Made by a program: the position numbers and the translations under genes. This document shows positions 1 to 11,879 of a stretch of 64,000 bases of DNA, in pieces (positions within the stretch are counted from its first letter, which is position 1; each line of letters opens with the position of its first letter). The notes beneath the pieces are model-generated. The model was not told the DNA's origin. It did not search any database and saw nothing but the letters and a program-made list of their open reading frames with translations. Source of the stretch: Corbicula japonica (lineage: Eukaryota; Mollusca; Bivalvia; Venerida; Cyrenidae); contig JAZAYU010000012.1 of the NCBI GenBank assembly GCA_038501625.1, forward strand, positions 9,548,001-9,612,000. The letters run 5' to 3'.

Positions 1-86
1 GGTTAATCAGTAGTCTTCATTCTGACAAACATTTCTTAAAGTGAGTTATACAAAGTGTTAACAGGAAGCCATGTAATTTTACTATA

Positions 87-435
87 CAGGGCTTTTTTTC
101 ACCATTTTGGGAATATGACCCATACCCCTGGAATTGGGAAATTTATCGTCGTTTTGCCAGAAATTAGTAATTTTTTTAGCATCATTGGGGAATAAGAAGT
201 GTAACAGTTACTGTTATCTGCTGTTTTTTTAATCATTGCCATCCATATTTAATATTGTCAATAATTCCTTGCTTAAAGAGCAAAAGATGCAGTGCTGATG
301 CTGTTGTTTTTCATCAGAAATGTTTGTTTTGATTCAGTTGGGAATTTTTCTTCTCAAATTGGAAAAAAAGTATATGTTTTGCTATTGGGAACATGACCGA
401 AAAACGGCTATAAAATCAACTGAAAAAAAGCCCTG
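87..435. mobile_element. CAGGGCTTTTTTTC terminal-inverted-repeat element
   Basis: A 349-bp segment in a VPS36 intron begins CAGGGCTTTTTTTC and ends GAAAAAAAGCCCTG. The flanks CTATA and CTATT suggest a 5-bp target duplication with one mismatch. It has no coding capacity. Relatives lie at 20976-21601 (opposite orientation) and 43554-43892, and a solo end at about 1140-1156. Confidence 0.7.
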
Positions 436-582
436 CTATTCAAAGTAGTTTCTGAAAACAAGAATGGTAACTTCTGATATACTAATTTAGGAGTTATGCC
501 CCTTTCAAATAATGTTAACCTGTAAGCTAATGTTTCATAGAGTTTACATTTACATTACATCTGTTCTGCTTTTGGATTACAG

Positions 583-3500
583 TCGAAAGCACTATGTTTG
601 CCATTGTCCCTGGTAGTGTATTTAGAAGAACAACCCTCAGGTTTTGCCAAAAGGTAAGGTTTAAATATTGCTTTCTTTATTATACTTAAAATAACTTATT
701 TTTTGACAGTTTTTCTGAAGATATTTATATTTCATGATGGAATGTGACCTTCAATGGTAGAATCATTAACACATTAAGGGCAGGTCATGTCTTCGGAAAA
801 AAAAACATAATAAAGTTGAGCAACCAACATTGTTCATTATACATGTATTTCATTGTGAAAAATAACATTCTTTATTCAAAAAGTGTAACAAAATCACTTA
901 TTAGTTATAAGAAAATTATAAGTTATTTTGTAAGTTATTTCTAAATATAGTAATAACTAAAATGGCAAAAAATATCACTGAAGGCTCCTTTTCCATGTGA
1001 TGTGCCCCATTTCATATTTTCGCTCAATTATTACATTCAGTAGGGGGCATTATAGCTAGATGACAGTTAAGGGTTATATAGCAGAGTATAGTAGTGCTTT
1101 TAACATCTTAAATTGACAGATTTTGATGCTATTTTTACCCAGGGCTTTTTTTCAACGCCAGATGAAGAGGCCCATGACATGTAAATTTGTTGAAAATAGC
1201 ATAATTTTCCACAGAAGGAAACTGAAAAAACTAATGTAACATTTTGGGTAAAACTAGATGATATTAAATTAATTTAATGAGCTGAAGATGACTGTAAATG
1301 GTATCTTCCAAAGAAGATTATCATGTAATAATTAATAATAATAATATGATATGTCAACATTTTTTACTGTATATTCAGTGCCAAAATTGTAGTACACCTA
1401 CAAGAAGCTCCGTCAGGTCAACCTCCAGGTCCTGTATCTCACAGTAAATACAGTTTCATAAGACTTTCCTTCCGAGATAGTGGTGAATCGGAGGTAAGCA
1501 CTTGCACTAAACTTATACTAATTCTTTACTTATGATATTTTCACTTGTTTTGATAACTTGTTGCTTGCAAAACCTAAACTGGCTAAATTTGTGCTGAAGA
1601 GATTCTTTTTATTGAATATGAACCTATCCATTTCTTGTTCTTAGGGGTATTTAAGGGTTGGATGGAAGATTTTCAGATATAGGGAATGTTTGGTGCTTTC
1701 TGAGTGTAGTTTGATGATAATTTCCAACTTTCTTTTTTTATCTAAAGGGGGTCAAGCAACCCAATGAACCCACTCTTGATGTGCTTCTATATTAGGTAGA
1801 AATTCAGTGAGTAGCAAACAGAGTAGATCCAGATCAGACAGCATGGATATGTCGGCTGGTTTGGATCTACACTGTTAGCCCTTGTGATAAAAGTTGTACC
1901 TATTGAGTAAAGAATTAATTCAAAATCATAAGTTTCAGAACTTTCATATTTGCATCATAAATGTATTATTGTATTTGTTTTGAAAAAAAATTAAGTGACT
2001 GATAACAATTGATGATTAATGAAAATATAACTGTTAGTTTTTCAGATATTTTAATCAGATGTTGAGGGAGAAAAAATGGGAGGAGAAAGTTCTACCCCCA
2101 GCTAGGGCAGGTGCTCAGGTAATTACATAATTATTAACTGAAATTTTTTAGTAAAAATTATTTTGAGATAAATGATTAATCAGTAGGGTTTGAGTGTTAC
2201 CAGCAAATTTCTTTGCATATTGTCGGCCTTATATCAAAACCTCATGTTGACTAAATTTTAATTTTGGCAACTCGGCAATACAGAAAAAGTAGTTTGTATG
2301 ACTTTAAACTCATAAACTGAGACTGTATACATCACCTTAGTGCAAAAACAGTATAAAGCAATAGAAAATTAATTCCAAGATTCTCATTCCCGCCCGCCCC
2401 TCAACAATCACTCAGCCCGAACGTTTTTATTTTTAAAAAAATGCGTATATATAAATTGACATTACGAGTACGAATTGGTAGGGTACCAAAATGCAATATG
2501 GAACGTTTAAGTGCTAATCAGCAATTCATAGTTGGCTAGACGCTTATTTATCTCTGCTCTACACAAACGTCAAAAGAAACTGTGAGAATGATAAATAAAA
2601 AAAAAACCCACCCGCCCGCCCAATTTTTTCCCAAAATTTGGATGAGAATTAGAAATTAGTTTTCTATTATCAAAGTCCTAAAATAGCGAATTTAAACCCC
2701 GTTGAAATTACACCATATAATAATATGTCTAAATAGAAAAAATCAATGTTTGAATTTAATTAATGCACTAATATATCATTTGCGGCTTTTGTGCAAACAT
2801 TTGTTCCCACATAACTAAATAAAACGACAGTACTAAAGTTTATCATCATTTACAGGGTGGTCGTCATCGTCCAGGAATTGTGGGAATTGAAAGATCTCTG
2901 CAACAGAAGCATAAAGAGACAGACTCGTCAATCAATCAGTCATTTCAAGATCTTAAAAAACTCATGGAAAAGGTAAAGGTTTCGGAATCATTTCCTTTAT
3001 GGTTCACCTTTCTTCAATTTTGCCATCAGTATTGATCCAATTTAGCCAGCACTTTCATACAGACTGATGTAGATCTACACTCCTCAGTCCGAGAACTCTG
3101 ATAAATCTGAAAATGAACAATAATCCTATGACTGTTTGCAATAACAACGTATTCATGCCAATTCAGTTTTTGTCATACAACAGAGTCAGTGTTCAAACGG
3201 GTAATGACAGATTCCTTGTACAGTTTGTTATTGTTCATTTCAATTGACTGAACTTGCAATTTGTCAAAATTGTCAAAAATAATATCCTTTGTTAAACAGG
3301 TTTTCTGTGGAAAACACTGGTTATAAGTTCCTTTTTTCTCAGTAACCGTTCAAGGTAGAGCTTTGAAAATTTATATACTTGTCTGACATCATTATAGCAA
3401 ATCATCTGGACAAGTTTCATAACTCTTGACTGTATTTTATCATAGTTATGCCTCTTCTTTACAAAAAATTTAAGAAGAAAACCTTTTTTCCTCAAAAGAA

Positions 3501-6500
3501 GCATCTTCTTGTACTTCAACTAATTAATCATTTTTATTCTTTTTTCCCCAATGACATTTATTTAACAATAAATGAATAAAACAGATCACTGTTAATCTTG
3601 GCTAGCATATTACCTTATGAATACCAGATATTTAAAGTGTCAGAAAAACAGTTTAAGGTTTATTTTTTTATATTTACACAAGATAAAATAACTACCCGGT
3701 ATATTATCTGCATGTTGTGGCAATGTTAAGGTGGCATAAACATGCCATTTTGATGACATCACATCAGTTCCATTCGTATAGATATTATTCCCCGATCAAG
3801 GTATTAACCAAATTGTTGGAATAAAATACATTACATTTTATACTCTAAGTATAAATGTATTCATTAATTATTATGTCTCATGTATGCAATACAGGCACAA
3901 GAGATGGTAAACCTGTCCAAATCTATTGTTTCGAAGATCAAAGATCGGCAAGGAGAAATCACTGAAGATGAGGTAAGGGCTTGTTTGTACATAGCTTTAG
4001 TTTAAGGATTCAATCATTATTTCATTGCAATCATCAACATATGAAAAACATCTGGCTCTTTAAAAGTATGTGATGGCTTTAAAACAATGTAAATGTATTT
4101 AATATCCAAGTAAATTATCAGTTCAGTTCCTGTTTTTTACACGTAACAAGTCTTACCAAAATATTGAGAAGGTTTTGGGATACATTGTATCACAAACTTT
4201 TTAAATAGTTGTTTGAATAATGGCAACAAAGAGAAAATGATAGCTTAAATTTTCACTGCAACTTGCAGCAAAATGGGCAAGCTTGCAAATGGCATAAGAC
4301 AAAACATTGCGCACAGTCCAATAGTTTGTGAGTAGCTTTTATACATGTGTATTAGCCACACCTCAGATCAAATGTTTGATCTGTATCTACAGTGTTCACA
4401 AATGGATAACAGCCATATTCCATAAAGTATGAACCCTTTCCTGTAAAGATACACCTTTATTGCTAGGGCGAACAGTTTAGATCCAGATCGGCTGCCACAT
4501 CCATGCTGTCTGATCAGGATCTAAAATGTTCACTTTTTGATTCATTAGGTTGTTTCTGACCAAAATGTGACCAGTGCAGATCCTGATCAGACAGCACGGA
4601 TGTGGTGGCTGATTTGGATCTACACTGGTCGCACATGTGTAAAAATGTGTATATATAAAGGAAAGGGTTAATGTACATGTTCTGTTTATATTTTCTGGTT
4701 CCAGACTGTCAAGTTTAAAGCTTACTTACTGAGTATGGGTATTCCAAATCCTGTGACAAAAGAGACCCATGGGACCGGGGATAAGTATTACCAAGAACTG
4801 GCAAGGGAGCTGGCATCTGTGCTTGACAAACCTATAAAGGTACAGTCCAACCATGGCTAAACACCACCTGTAAACAAAGTATACCTGTGAAGAAAGACCA
4901 CATGTTATTTTTCCATGTACTGATTTTAAAGAACAAATTCACCTGTAAACAAAGATCACATGCCTTCAAAGACCACTTTTGGGTTTTCCCCTGAGTCGTA
5001 ATGAAAGACAGCTTTGACTGTATGTTATATTTAGTTCCAGGTACTCGGAATATACAGGTATGAACTATACAGTTCAAGTCATGTTTTTTATAACTATTTT
5101 GGTTGGGCATATGTACATGTAGGAATAAACAGGTACAGACTATTGAGTTGAAGTCAATGCTATTCTTATTAATAAGTTAGTTGGATGGGCCTATGTACAT
5201 GTGGGAATCACATGGTGCAAATAAAACTTTGTTAACTTCTTAAGCATTTCCCGTGAGCTTTATTCAGATGTTTCTTAAGTCTATTGTATGTCGTAGAATA
5301 GATAGGACTATTTGCTTCAGAACAATGTCCTTTTGATACTTATCAAAATGTTGGTGTTGTTTTTAAAGGCTCATGACTTTGTATAATTCTACTTTATTTG
5401 TTTTTTTTAACCTTTACTGCATGTGATGGGTGTTATCACATGGGCAAAATGTTGATCCAGATCAACCAGCAGGTGGAATCTGATCATGATATTCACTGTT
5501 ACTTTTCATCTCCATCTACACTTTTCAACCATTGAATGTAAGCTGTTTTCGTGGAGTAAAGGGTTAAATTCTCACTTTAAGTGTGTAATTTCAGGAATGT
5601 GGCGGAATGATGACATTGACAGATGTTTACTGTAGAGTGAATAGAGCCAGAGGCATGGAGGTAGGGTGATCTTTAAGATCATAGCAATATTTTCTGATTT
5701 CACAACAATATGAACTTTACGTGTGCATTTTTCCTAAAACATGTCACAGTCGGTAAACTCTTTGGTTGACTCGTGACCGACATAAGTTGATTATCAAGTA
5801 TCTTTGAATATAGAAAGTCTCTCCATTGCCAATTTATACTAATGTCCAAAAGAAACGATACCACTTGTTTGCAAGGACATACAATAAAACCAAATGGCTA
5901 TAGAACATTTGGATTTGTCTAATTATTCGAGAGAACTTTTAACAGCATCATACATGTATACTGAAGATCAGTTTCATCAATCCTGTACAAGCATAAACAC
6001 AATTTAAAGATTGGCCTTAAGCAAACATTTCATTGAAAGTTTGGTATCGTTTCTTTTGGACACTAGTATATTATGACTTTAACATTGCCTCGTGACTAAA
6101 CTACTCTAAGAAATATATGAACTACACAACCAGTGCCCATGTAAACTTCACAACACTGTGATATTGGAAACACAAAGGTCTTTAATCCAAATGCTGATAA
6201 TTGCCTACTGTCATATAATCACATACAATTTAAACTTAAAGTGGTCAGAACATCTTTGAAGATTGGTGAGAGAATTCCCATCAAAAGTTGAGATAAAAAC
6301 TATATATGAGTCTAAGATTGTTTGTTATCTTTCGGCCAGGGCACAAATTTATAAAATTTACGTGGAGACCATTCTTCAATCTCAAGCATCTGATTGTTTG
6401 AAATGGATACTAGTCTCATGGACCTAGATCACCACTCTTGAGTAACCGGTTTAATTTTATGGTTTTTCCTGCTGCATAATGATGTCTTTTTTAATTAAAT

Positions 6501-9327
6501 ATTGGATAATTGTCTATTTTTGTTCTCAAACCAGTTTTATTGGCGTCACTCTTCTGCCCTTTGAAGAGTTTGTTTTCCAAGTGAGCAATCTAATTTGTTG
6601 CGTCAACTAAGTCACAGTTGTTGACATGTTCAAATACTGATAAATATGAAGAGAAGTTGCTGATATTTAATAGGAATAGGACATGGGAAACAAAAATTGT
6701 ATATATACATGTATATAATGATTAAATTGTTCAGTTACAAAGACTTTAAAGTTAACAAACATTGTGGTCAAAGATCATTTCTCAAATAGTTAATTTTTAT
6801 TTTGCAGTTGATATCTCCAGAAGACTTGCTCCATGCTTGCGAATTGTTCCAAGATCTGAGATTACCTATCAGGTAAATACAATAATACCAATCCAAAGTT
6901 ACAGGTTTTATCTATATTTTCAAGTTCAGAACATATTCAATTTTCATTTCCAACTACAAACCACATAGCATTTCAATCTTATTCCAGGAAATTATTGCAG
7001 CATCACGTTTCATTTATTATTGAGCATACATGTATAAAATACAAAAGTCAAGGAGTGACAGAGAAAAGGTTCTAATTGATATTTAATATAGAAGCAGATT
7101 GAACCATTTCACTTGCAGATCACTGCTTGAAATTGGACTATAATAACTTGTTAGTAACCATCGTGATTAGTGCAAGCAGTGTAGCATGTTTTAGAAAGAT
7201 TTACTAGTTTAAGCTATATTTTACAAAACGAACAAAATTTTGAAATTAAATTCGTACAAATATGAGTGTATTCGGATACGTGAATGGTATCTGAATATGA
7301 TATTACTATTCAGATATTTGGATATCCAGATAACCGTTCCAATCCCTACTTGTTACAAAGCACAACCATGTGTGTTTTTTTCTTTAAGGTTGCAGACATT
7401 TGACAGTGGGGTGAAAGTTTTACAGTCCAACACTCACAGTGAAGAAGAAGTGATCAAGAAAACAACACAAGCTGTAAGGAAAATTATATAATAGACAATT
7501 TCAGAATTGATTTGCAACATTCTTAACTTGCTAACTTTCTTCAATAATTTTCCATTCTGTTTTATAAAGAAAACATTTGTTTCTTGAACATTTAGAGAGC
7601 AAATACCGATCTGCAATGGCATGATTTTGTTTCCCATACACACCTCCTCAAACTCCTCCCCTCCCCCCCCCTCAACTCTCCTCCCGAATAAAAAAAGAAA
7701 AACAAAGGATAATAGCAACATTTTATTGCGTATTAAAAATTTCTTTTAACTTTTATAAATAACAAAATGTGTTAATTTAGACTCAAAGTCTTAGTTTTAT
7801 GATCAAAAGCACATGTAACTAGGGTCTGTTTGGGTATATAAATTTTATTTCCTAATAACGAGGACCAACCTATAAACCATGAAGAATCTGTTGAGGTTTT
7901 GACTTCTACTAAGTTTATTTTTATATGATGATTTACAGGTTGAGGAAAATCAGTCTCTGACAGCTGAAGAACTCGCTCAGCTTATAGGACTATCTGTGAT
8001 ACTAGCCAAAGAAAGGTTTGCTACTTTGAATTTCAGCATTGTATGTCACTTTAGCAGTTTTGGCTTAGCTTACATCTGTTTTACGCTGTGTACTGATGGT
8101 AAAATTTATGTCTTAAATAAAATTTGTATAAAGCAATATTAATACTTCATAAACTTAATGGCTGTAGTTAAAGACATCTTTTTTATATCTGTGATACTAG
8201 CCAAAGAAAGGTTTATTGGCTTTTTGCAGCATTTTGCCATTTCATATGGGTTAGGGCTCAGTTATTTTGGCTCAGCTTATAGGTCGTTCTCTGATATGAG
8301 GTGAAGAAAGATTTGTTGGTTTATTTGCTGCATTGCATGCCATTTTATAGCAGTTAGGGCTCAGTCATAGGTCTATCTGTGATATTTTCCGAAAAAAGGT
8401 TTGCTACCTATATTTGCAGCATTTAACAATAAAACCTTTTATAAAGACCCCCTCAAAATTTTTACGATGATATATTTTTACCATCTATGGTTTCGTTAGG
8501 GCTTAACACACTCCTCCCAATCACGTTCATCGATCAAAAGAAAATTATCAAAATCTCAATAATGGCAAAATGCCGTTCAATGATACTTTGCACAAATGAA
8601 TGTTACTAATGTATCTTTATTTTGCACTAAGACATGTTAGAACAGTAAAGAAAAAAAGCTAGACCTAAAAATTCTTTGAAATTCTATTTACATCAATTTA
8701 CAAAACTATCGATACAAAACATATCTTTAAATTCCTACGTGAGTGCAATGATAATGACAAGAAAATGTTGTGTACTTTGTAAAAAACTTTCAACTACTAA
8801 AAGAGAAATCAGTGATTGTCATCCATTTACGTGACCAGGAAGCGAGCAGCAAATTGAAGGTCAAACACACTTTTACTAATATCTCGTAAAGTTTACATAT
8901 GTAAGTCACGAGGACACAATAAATTGTTGTCAGTATCATATTACTCATGTGGGTATTTAAAATGATGTTTTGTGTTGTTTAGTTTTTGTGAATTTATGTA
9001 AAAAAAAGTTGAGGGAATTTTTAGATCTTGCTATTTTTCTTTACTGTTCTAAATGTCTTACCATTTGCAAAATAAAAATACATTAAAAAAATACATTAGT
9101 GCAAAATTTCATTTAACAGCAGTTTGCTGTTATTGAGATTTTTCTTTTTATCGATAAACATGGTTGGGAGGACACTTAACTTTAGCCCCAGTCTTGGAAA
9201 AGTAATCGGGGATTCTTATTTTTATAATTTCAGATTACTGCTTACAGAGCGAGTGGGTGGTGTATGCAGGGATGACTCGGAAGAAGGACTTAGATTTTAT
9301 CCCAATCTTTTCCTAACCAAAACATGA
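583..9327 (+). CDS. VPS36: VPS36, ESCRT-II subunit (5'-partial, 11 exons)
   Basis: Vacuolar protein sorting 36 (EAP45) links ESCRT-II to ubiquitinated cargo and phosphoinositide on endosomes during multivesicular body sorting. Exons: 583-653, 1379-1493, 2059-2118, 2856-2972, 3895-3972, 4705-4839, 5595-5660, 6808-6872, 7389-7473, 7939-8015, 9234-9327. They join in frame to 320 codons plus stop. All use GT-AG; the second-to-last donor is a weak GTTTGC. The first two exons give the second half of the GLUE domain ([36 protein letters not shown]). The fourth has GIVGIER and starts the linker helix. Then come [47 protein letters not shown] and the C-terminal winged-helix part ending [13 protein letters not shown]. 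Human VPS36 is about 386 residues, so roughly the first 65 lie upstream of the window. The third exon's acceptor is uncertain, because the nearer AG at 2045 reads into a stop. Confidence 0.95.
1806..1918. repeat. F1 family fragment in VPS36 intron
   Basis: One hairpin arm pair only: GTAGATCCAGATCAGACAGC pairing with TTTGGATCTACAC, then a decayed terminus ending GTAAAGAATTAA. Its TTAA-side end is recognisable but the other end is lost. Confidence 0.6.
4434..4667. mobile_element. F1 double-hairpin TTAA element, full copy
   Basis: It runs from CCCTTTCC to GGAAAGGG, with TTAA to the right. Two hairpins, each GAACAG/GACCAG...GATCC...GGATC..., flank a linker reading TTTGATTCATTAGG then TTTCTGACCAAAATG. 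It lies in the VPS36 intron before the LLSMGIPNP exon. A decayed partial copy precedes it (about 4349-4430). Confidence 0.8.
4843..5020. mobile_element. TA-flanked CAGTCCAACC element abutting a splice donor
   Basis: A 178-bp element starts CAGTCCAACC, ends in the inverted CAAAGCTGTC-like terminus TTTGACTG, and has TA on both sides. The left TA is bases +2 and +3 of the intron that begins at 4840, so the donor reads GTA then CAG. It belongs with the CAGTNAAACC group (10941, 19506, 21040, 55432). Confidence 0.65.
5409..5568. repeat. F1 family, decayed copy
   Basis: Starts TTAACCTTTACTGCATG and ends GGAGTAAAGGGTTAA. Only one weak hairpin remains (TTGATCCAGATCAACCAGC pairing loosely with TCTGATCATGATATTCAC). 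It is in a VPS36 intron. Confidence 0.6.
5839..6066. mobile_element. TA-flanked 228-bp inverted-repeat element (CTAATGTCCAAAAG)
   Basis: Inverted ends are CTAATGTCCAAAAGAAACG at left and CGTTTCTTTTGGACACTAG at right, with TA immediately outside both, as for Tc1/mariner-type MITEs. It is non-coding, in a VPS36 intron. I see no second copy in the window. Confidence 0.7.
7939..8015 (+). CDS. VPS36: VPS36 penultimate coding exon, source of intronic partial duplicates
   Basis: Encodes [20 protein letters not shown] then ILAKE and the first two bases of an arginine codon. This is the winged-helix segment before the last exon. Its donor is AG|GTTTGC, a poor match to GTAAGT. The 3' end of this exon plus the donor recurs three times, in progressively decayed form, in the following intron (about 8185-8400). 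Confidence 0.9.
7984..8425 (+). repeat. Decayed tandem copies of VPS36 exon 3' end plus donor
   Basis: The exon end ATCTGTGATACTAGCCAAAG with its GTTT donor is repeated almost exactly at 8188-8215. More diverged versions sit near 8270-8312 and 8356-8403, the last reading ATCTGTGATATTTTCC then a GTTTGC donor. The following intron text (GCAGCATTT, TTAGGGCTCAG, GGCTCAGCTTATAGG) repeats as well, so each unit spans an exon end and intron start. The 8188 copy has no obvious acceptor and is probably not used. Confidence 0.75.
8507..9175. mobile_element. Long foldback element with TTAA flanks in last VPS36 intron
   Basis: Two imperfect inverted arms of about 170 bp (8507-8680 and about 9010-9175) face each other across about 330 bp. 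Matching blocks include CATCGAT with AAAGAAAA, ATCTCAATAA, AGAACAGTAAAGAAAAA and TTTTGCACTAA. TTAA lies at 8503-8506 and 9176-9179, consistent with a TTAA-targeting (piggyBac- or Kolobok-like) non-autonomous element. No transposase frame is visible. Confidence 0.65.
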
Positions 9328-11879
9328 ATGTCATGAGTGTCCCTAAACAAGATGTGAAGTTAGAGCAAATTAACTTTCATCTGATTGCTAACTAAATCAG
9401 TGAACAGTTAATTAAAGACTTCAAACTGTAAAGAATAGGCTTCAAAATAATTGTTAACTGTGGGCTTAATCTGTTTTTAGAGAAATTGTAATAGCCCTTT
9501 GTTTCTATCCTATGTGCAAGAAATGTAGATCTTGATCTGTGCACTCTAACCACAATCTACACTAAGGCTTTAAGATTCATTAGGTGATTTCTGATCATCA
9601 AGCTAATAGTGTAGATCCAGATCAGACTTCATGGATGTGGAGGCTGATCTGGATCTATGTTTGTCCAACATGGGATACATACCAAATTAAAAATAAACAT
9701 AAAAACTTAACTTTTATGAATTTTTGTCTTATTGTTAGTTTTATCAAAATGGTACCTGTGGAGTGAAACATAAGGGCTAAAATCATGGTTGCAGATCATG
9801 GAAATAGGAAATATATTATTTTGTTAATGAATTTGTTTTTTCTTGGGGGAGTGTTGGGGAGTGGAGTAAGGAATGCATTGTTATTAATAAAAAAAAACAA
9901 CAACAAACTCAATTTGAATCCTGACATAATTGATTTTAAGCAAAGGATTTATATTTTGTAAAAAAAGAAAAACACTTAAATTAATTTTAAATGCATCTGT
10001 AACATTTATTTTACATGTTTAGTTAACCTTTTACTTCATGAATATGCCTTTTATTATAACATTTAACCAGTGTAAATCCACATCAGCCAGCAAATTTATG
10101 CCATCTCGTCTGGATTTTCGCAGGTGGCTTTCAGATTCATTAGGGTTTTTTTTACCAGCGTATTCAGATTTGGGTCTACTGGTTGCCTCTGTAATAAAAA
10201 GTGTATTTATGAATGATAAAACCAGGGAATAATGGGTATCATTATTTTAAAAAGTAATTAACTACATTTCAATTGAAAACTTTTCAATGAAATATCAATT
10301 ACATGCATTTTAGTAAAAAAAAAGTTATTATAGTCCAATATCAACATAATTCGTGTTAGTGCAGACTTTCCCCAATTTAATGCATTGTATATTGTAATTA
10401 ATTACAATTATTTTGATCAAAATAAAAATTTAAAATTATATTTTTATATTAAATTTTATTATGTAATTACATTTGTAATTTTAAAAAATGAACTAATTGA
10501 ATTGAAATTAAAAATAATTTTCATTTATTAAAATAATTTAATTAATTGAATTTAAATTGTAATTGTACCCAGCCCTGGATGAAACTTGCAAGTATGATCA
10601 GCAATAAAAAAAATTCTTATTTTTATATCGGTGTTCAAATGACAGTTGGTTTCCAGTGATTTATAAAAAATTAGCATGATAGTTTTTTTTTCCAGAAAAT
10701 ATTGTTAATATTGAAATTTCACAGGTTACAGGTTATTTAACTGGTCTTGATAAACTTTGCACTTATTTATTAGTTGTTATGATAGTGCAATAACTTATTT
10801 GCCATTCTGTATTATAGTGTATATATTTTTGCAATTGTTGTTAATAAATTGAAATCTTAGCCGCTGTTTGATGTTTTTACTTTGAAAAATTATTCTGAAT
10901 AAGCCAGCGATTAGATTTATCCAGTCCGTCTGATATTGTACAGTGAAACCCACCCAGCTATTAAGAACACCTCTGGGACAAATTAAAAGTGGTCTTAATA
11001 TTGAGGTGTTCTTATTCTGGGGCAGAAAATAGTTTAAATCTGTTATTAGGGACATAGGGAAGTAGTGGTCTTACTATTAGGTGGTTTTTAGGAGGGGTTT
11101 TACTGTAGAACAACTCGATACTGTAGCAGCTGGAGTACAGAGTATGTAACAGTTAATATCATATACCCTATGAATTTAAAGCATTCTGATTGGTCGAGAG
11201 CTCCGTACTCGCGAGTCCGAAAAAAGTGATAACTATTCCTTGTTGGGGATTCCTTCTGACAGAACAGGCCATAGTAAGCTAGTAGTAACAAAAATTTAGC
11301 ACAACTAGTTCATTGATGTTCGGGGAAATGAAAAGGTAAAGACTGGATAAAAGTTTCATATTTATTTTTAAGTTTTATTTTAAAAATTGATAAAACGATA
11401 AAGACTGTGATTAATAAATGCTGCTCTTCAAAACACAAAACTTGGAAATCATGGTTACTATTTCAACTGAATTGTGACAATTGCTACTTCATATAAATTT
11501 CGATTTCAAAGCCACAATTTAATTTATGCCTATAGCAAAAAACAATTTTAATATATTTGAAATTAATTCTTATCTTTTTCATTTTATAGTTCTTTTGTTG
11601 TTGTTTTTTTTTAAGAAAAAAATATTTTTTACCCTTCAGTCCATATATATGCTCATTTCACTTCGACAAACAGTGGAGACCCATATCAGCCTACACATAC
11701 ATGCTACTGATTAGGATCTTAACTCTTTGCTTTCAGATTCATTAATTTATTTCTGACTAAGAAGTGAACAGTGAAGATCCTGATCTGATGCACATGGCGA
11801 TCAAACCTGTATACATGGAGTAACGGATTGAGAAATAGCTTTTAGAACTTGATAATCTTTAGCTATCAACCAGCATTTG
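9328..11879. other. Tail-to-tail intergenic region VPS36/GSTCD
   Basis: About 2.55 kb separates the two stop codons. It holds both 3'UTRs, F1 remnants (about 9488-9775, 10022-10235, 11640-11835), a very AT-rich stretch near 10240-10570, and a CAGTGAAACC element at 10941-11105. On the - strand, AATAAA-like words downstream of GSTCD occur near 11748 and 11360-11378; I cannot choose the real poly(A) site. No further gene is seen. Confidence 0.6.
10941..11105. mobile_element. TA-flanked CAGTGAAACC element
   Basis: A 165-bp element begins CAGTGAAACCCACCC, ends GGGGTTTTACTG, and has TA on both sides. Internal words TATTAAGAACACC and ATTAGGGACA resemble the interior of the 21040 and 55432 copies. 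Confidence 0.65.

Noticed and set aside
744..944. 66-codon frame between VPS36 exons
   Set aside because: AT-rich intron read-through with no similarity to known proteins and no splice logic.
9584..9766. Frames containing SVDPDQ/SADPDQ and LIWI peptides in many places (also 14023, 24708, 42151, 44381, 44668, 50734, 55732)
   Set aside because: The recurring peptide is just the translated F1 hairpin, not a protein family.
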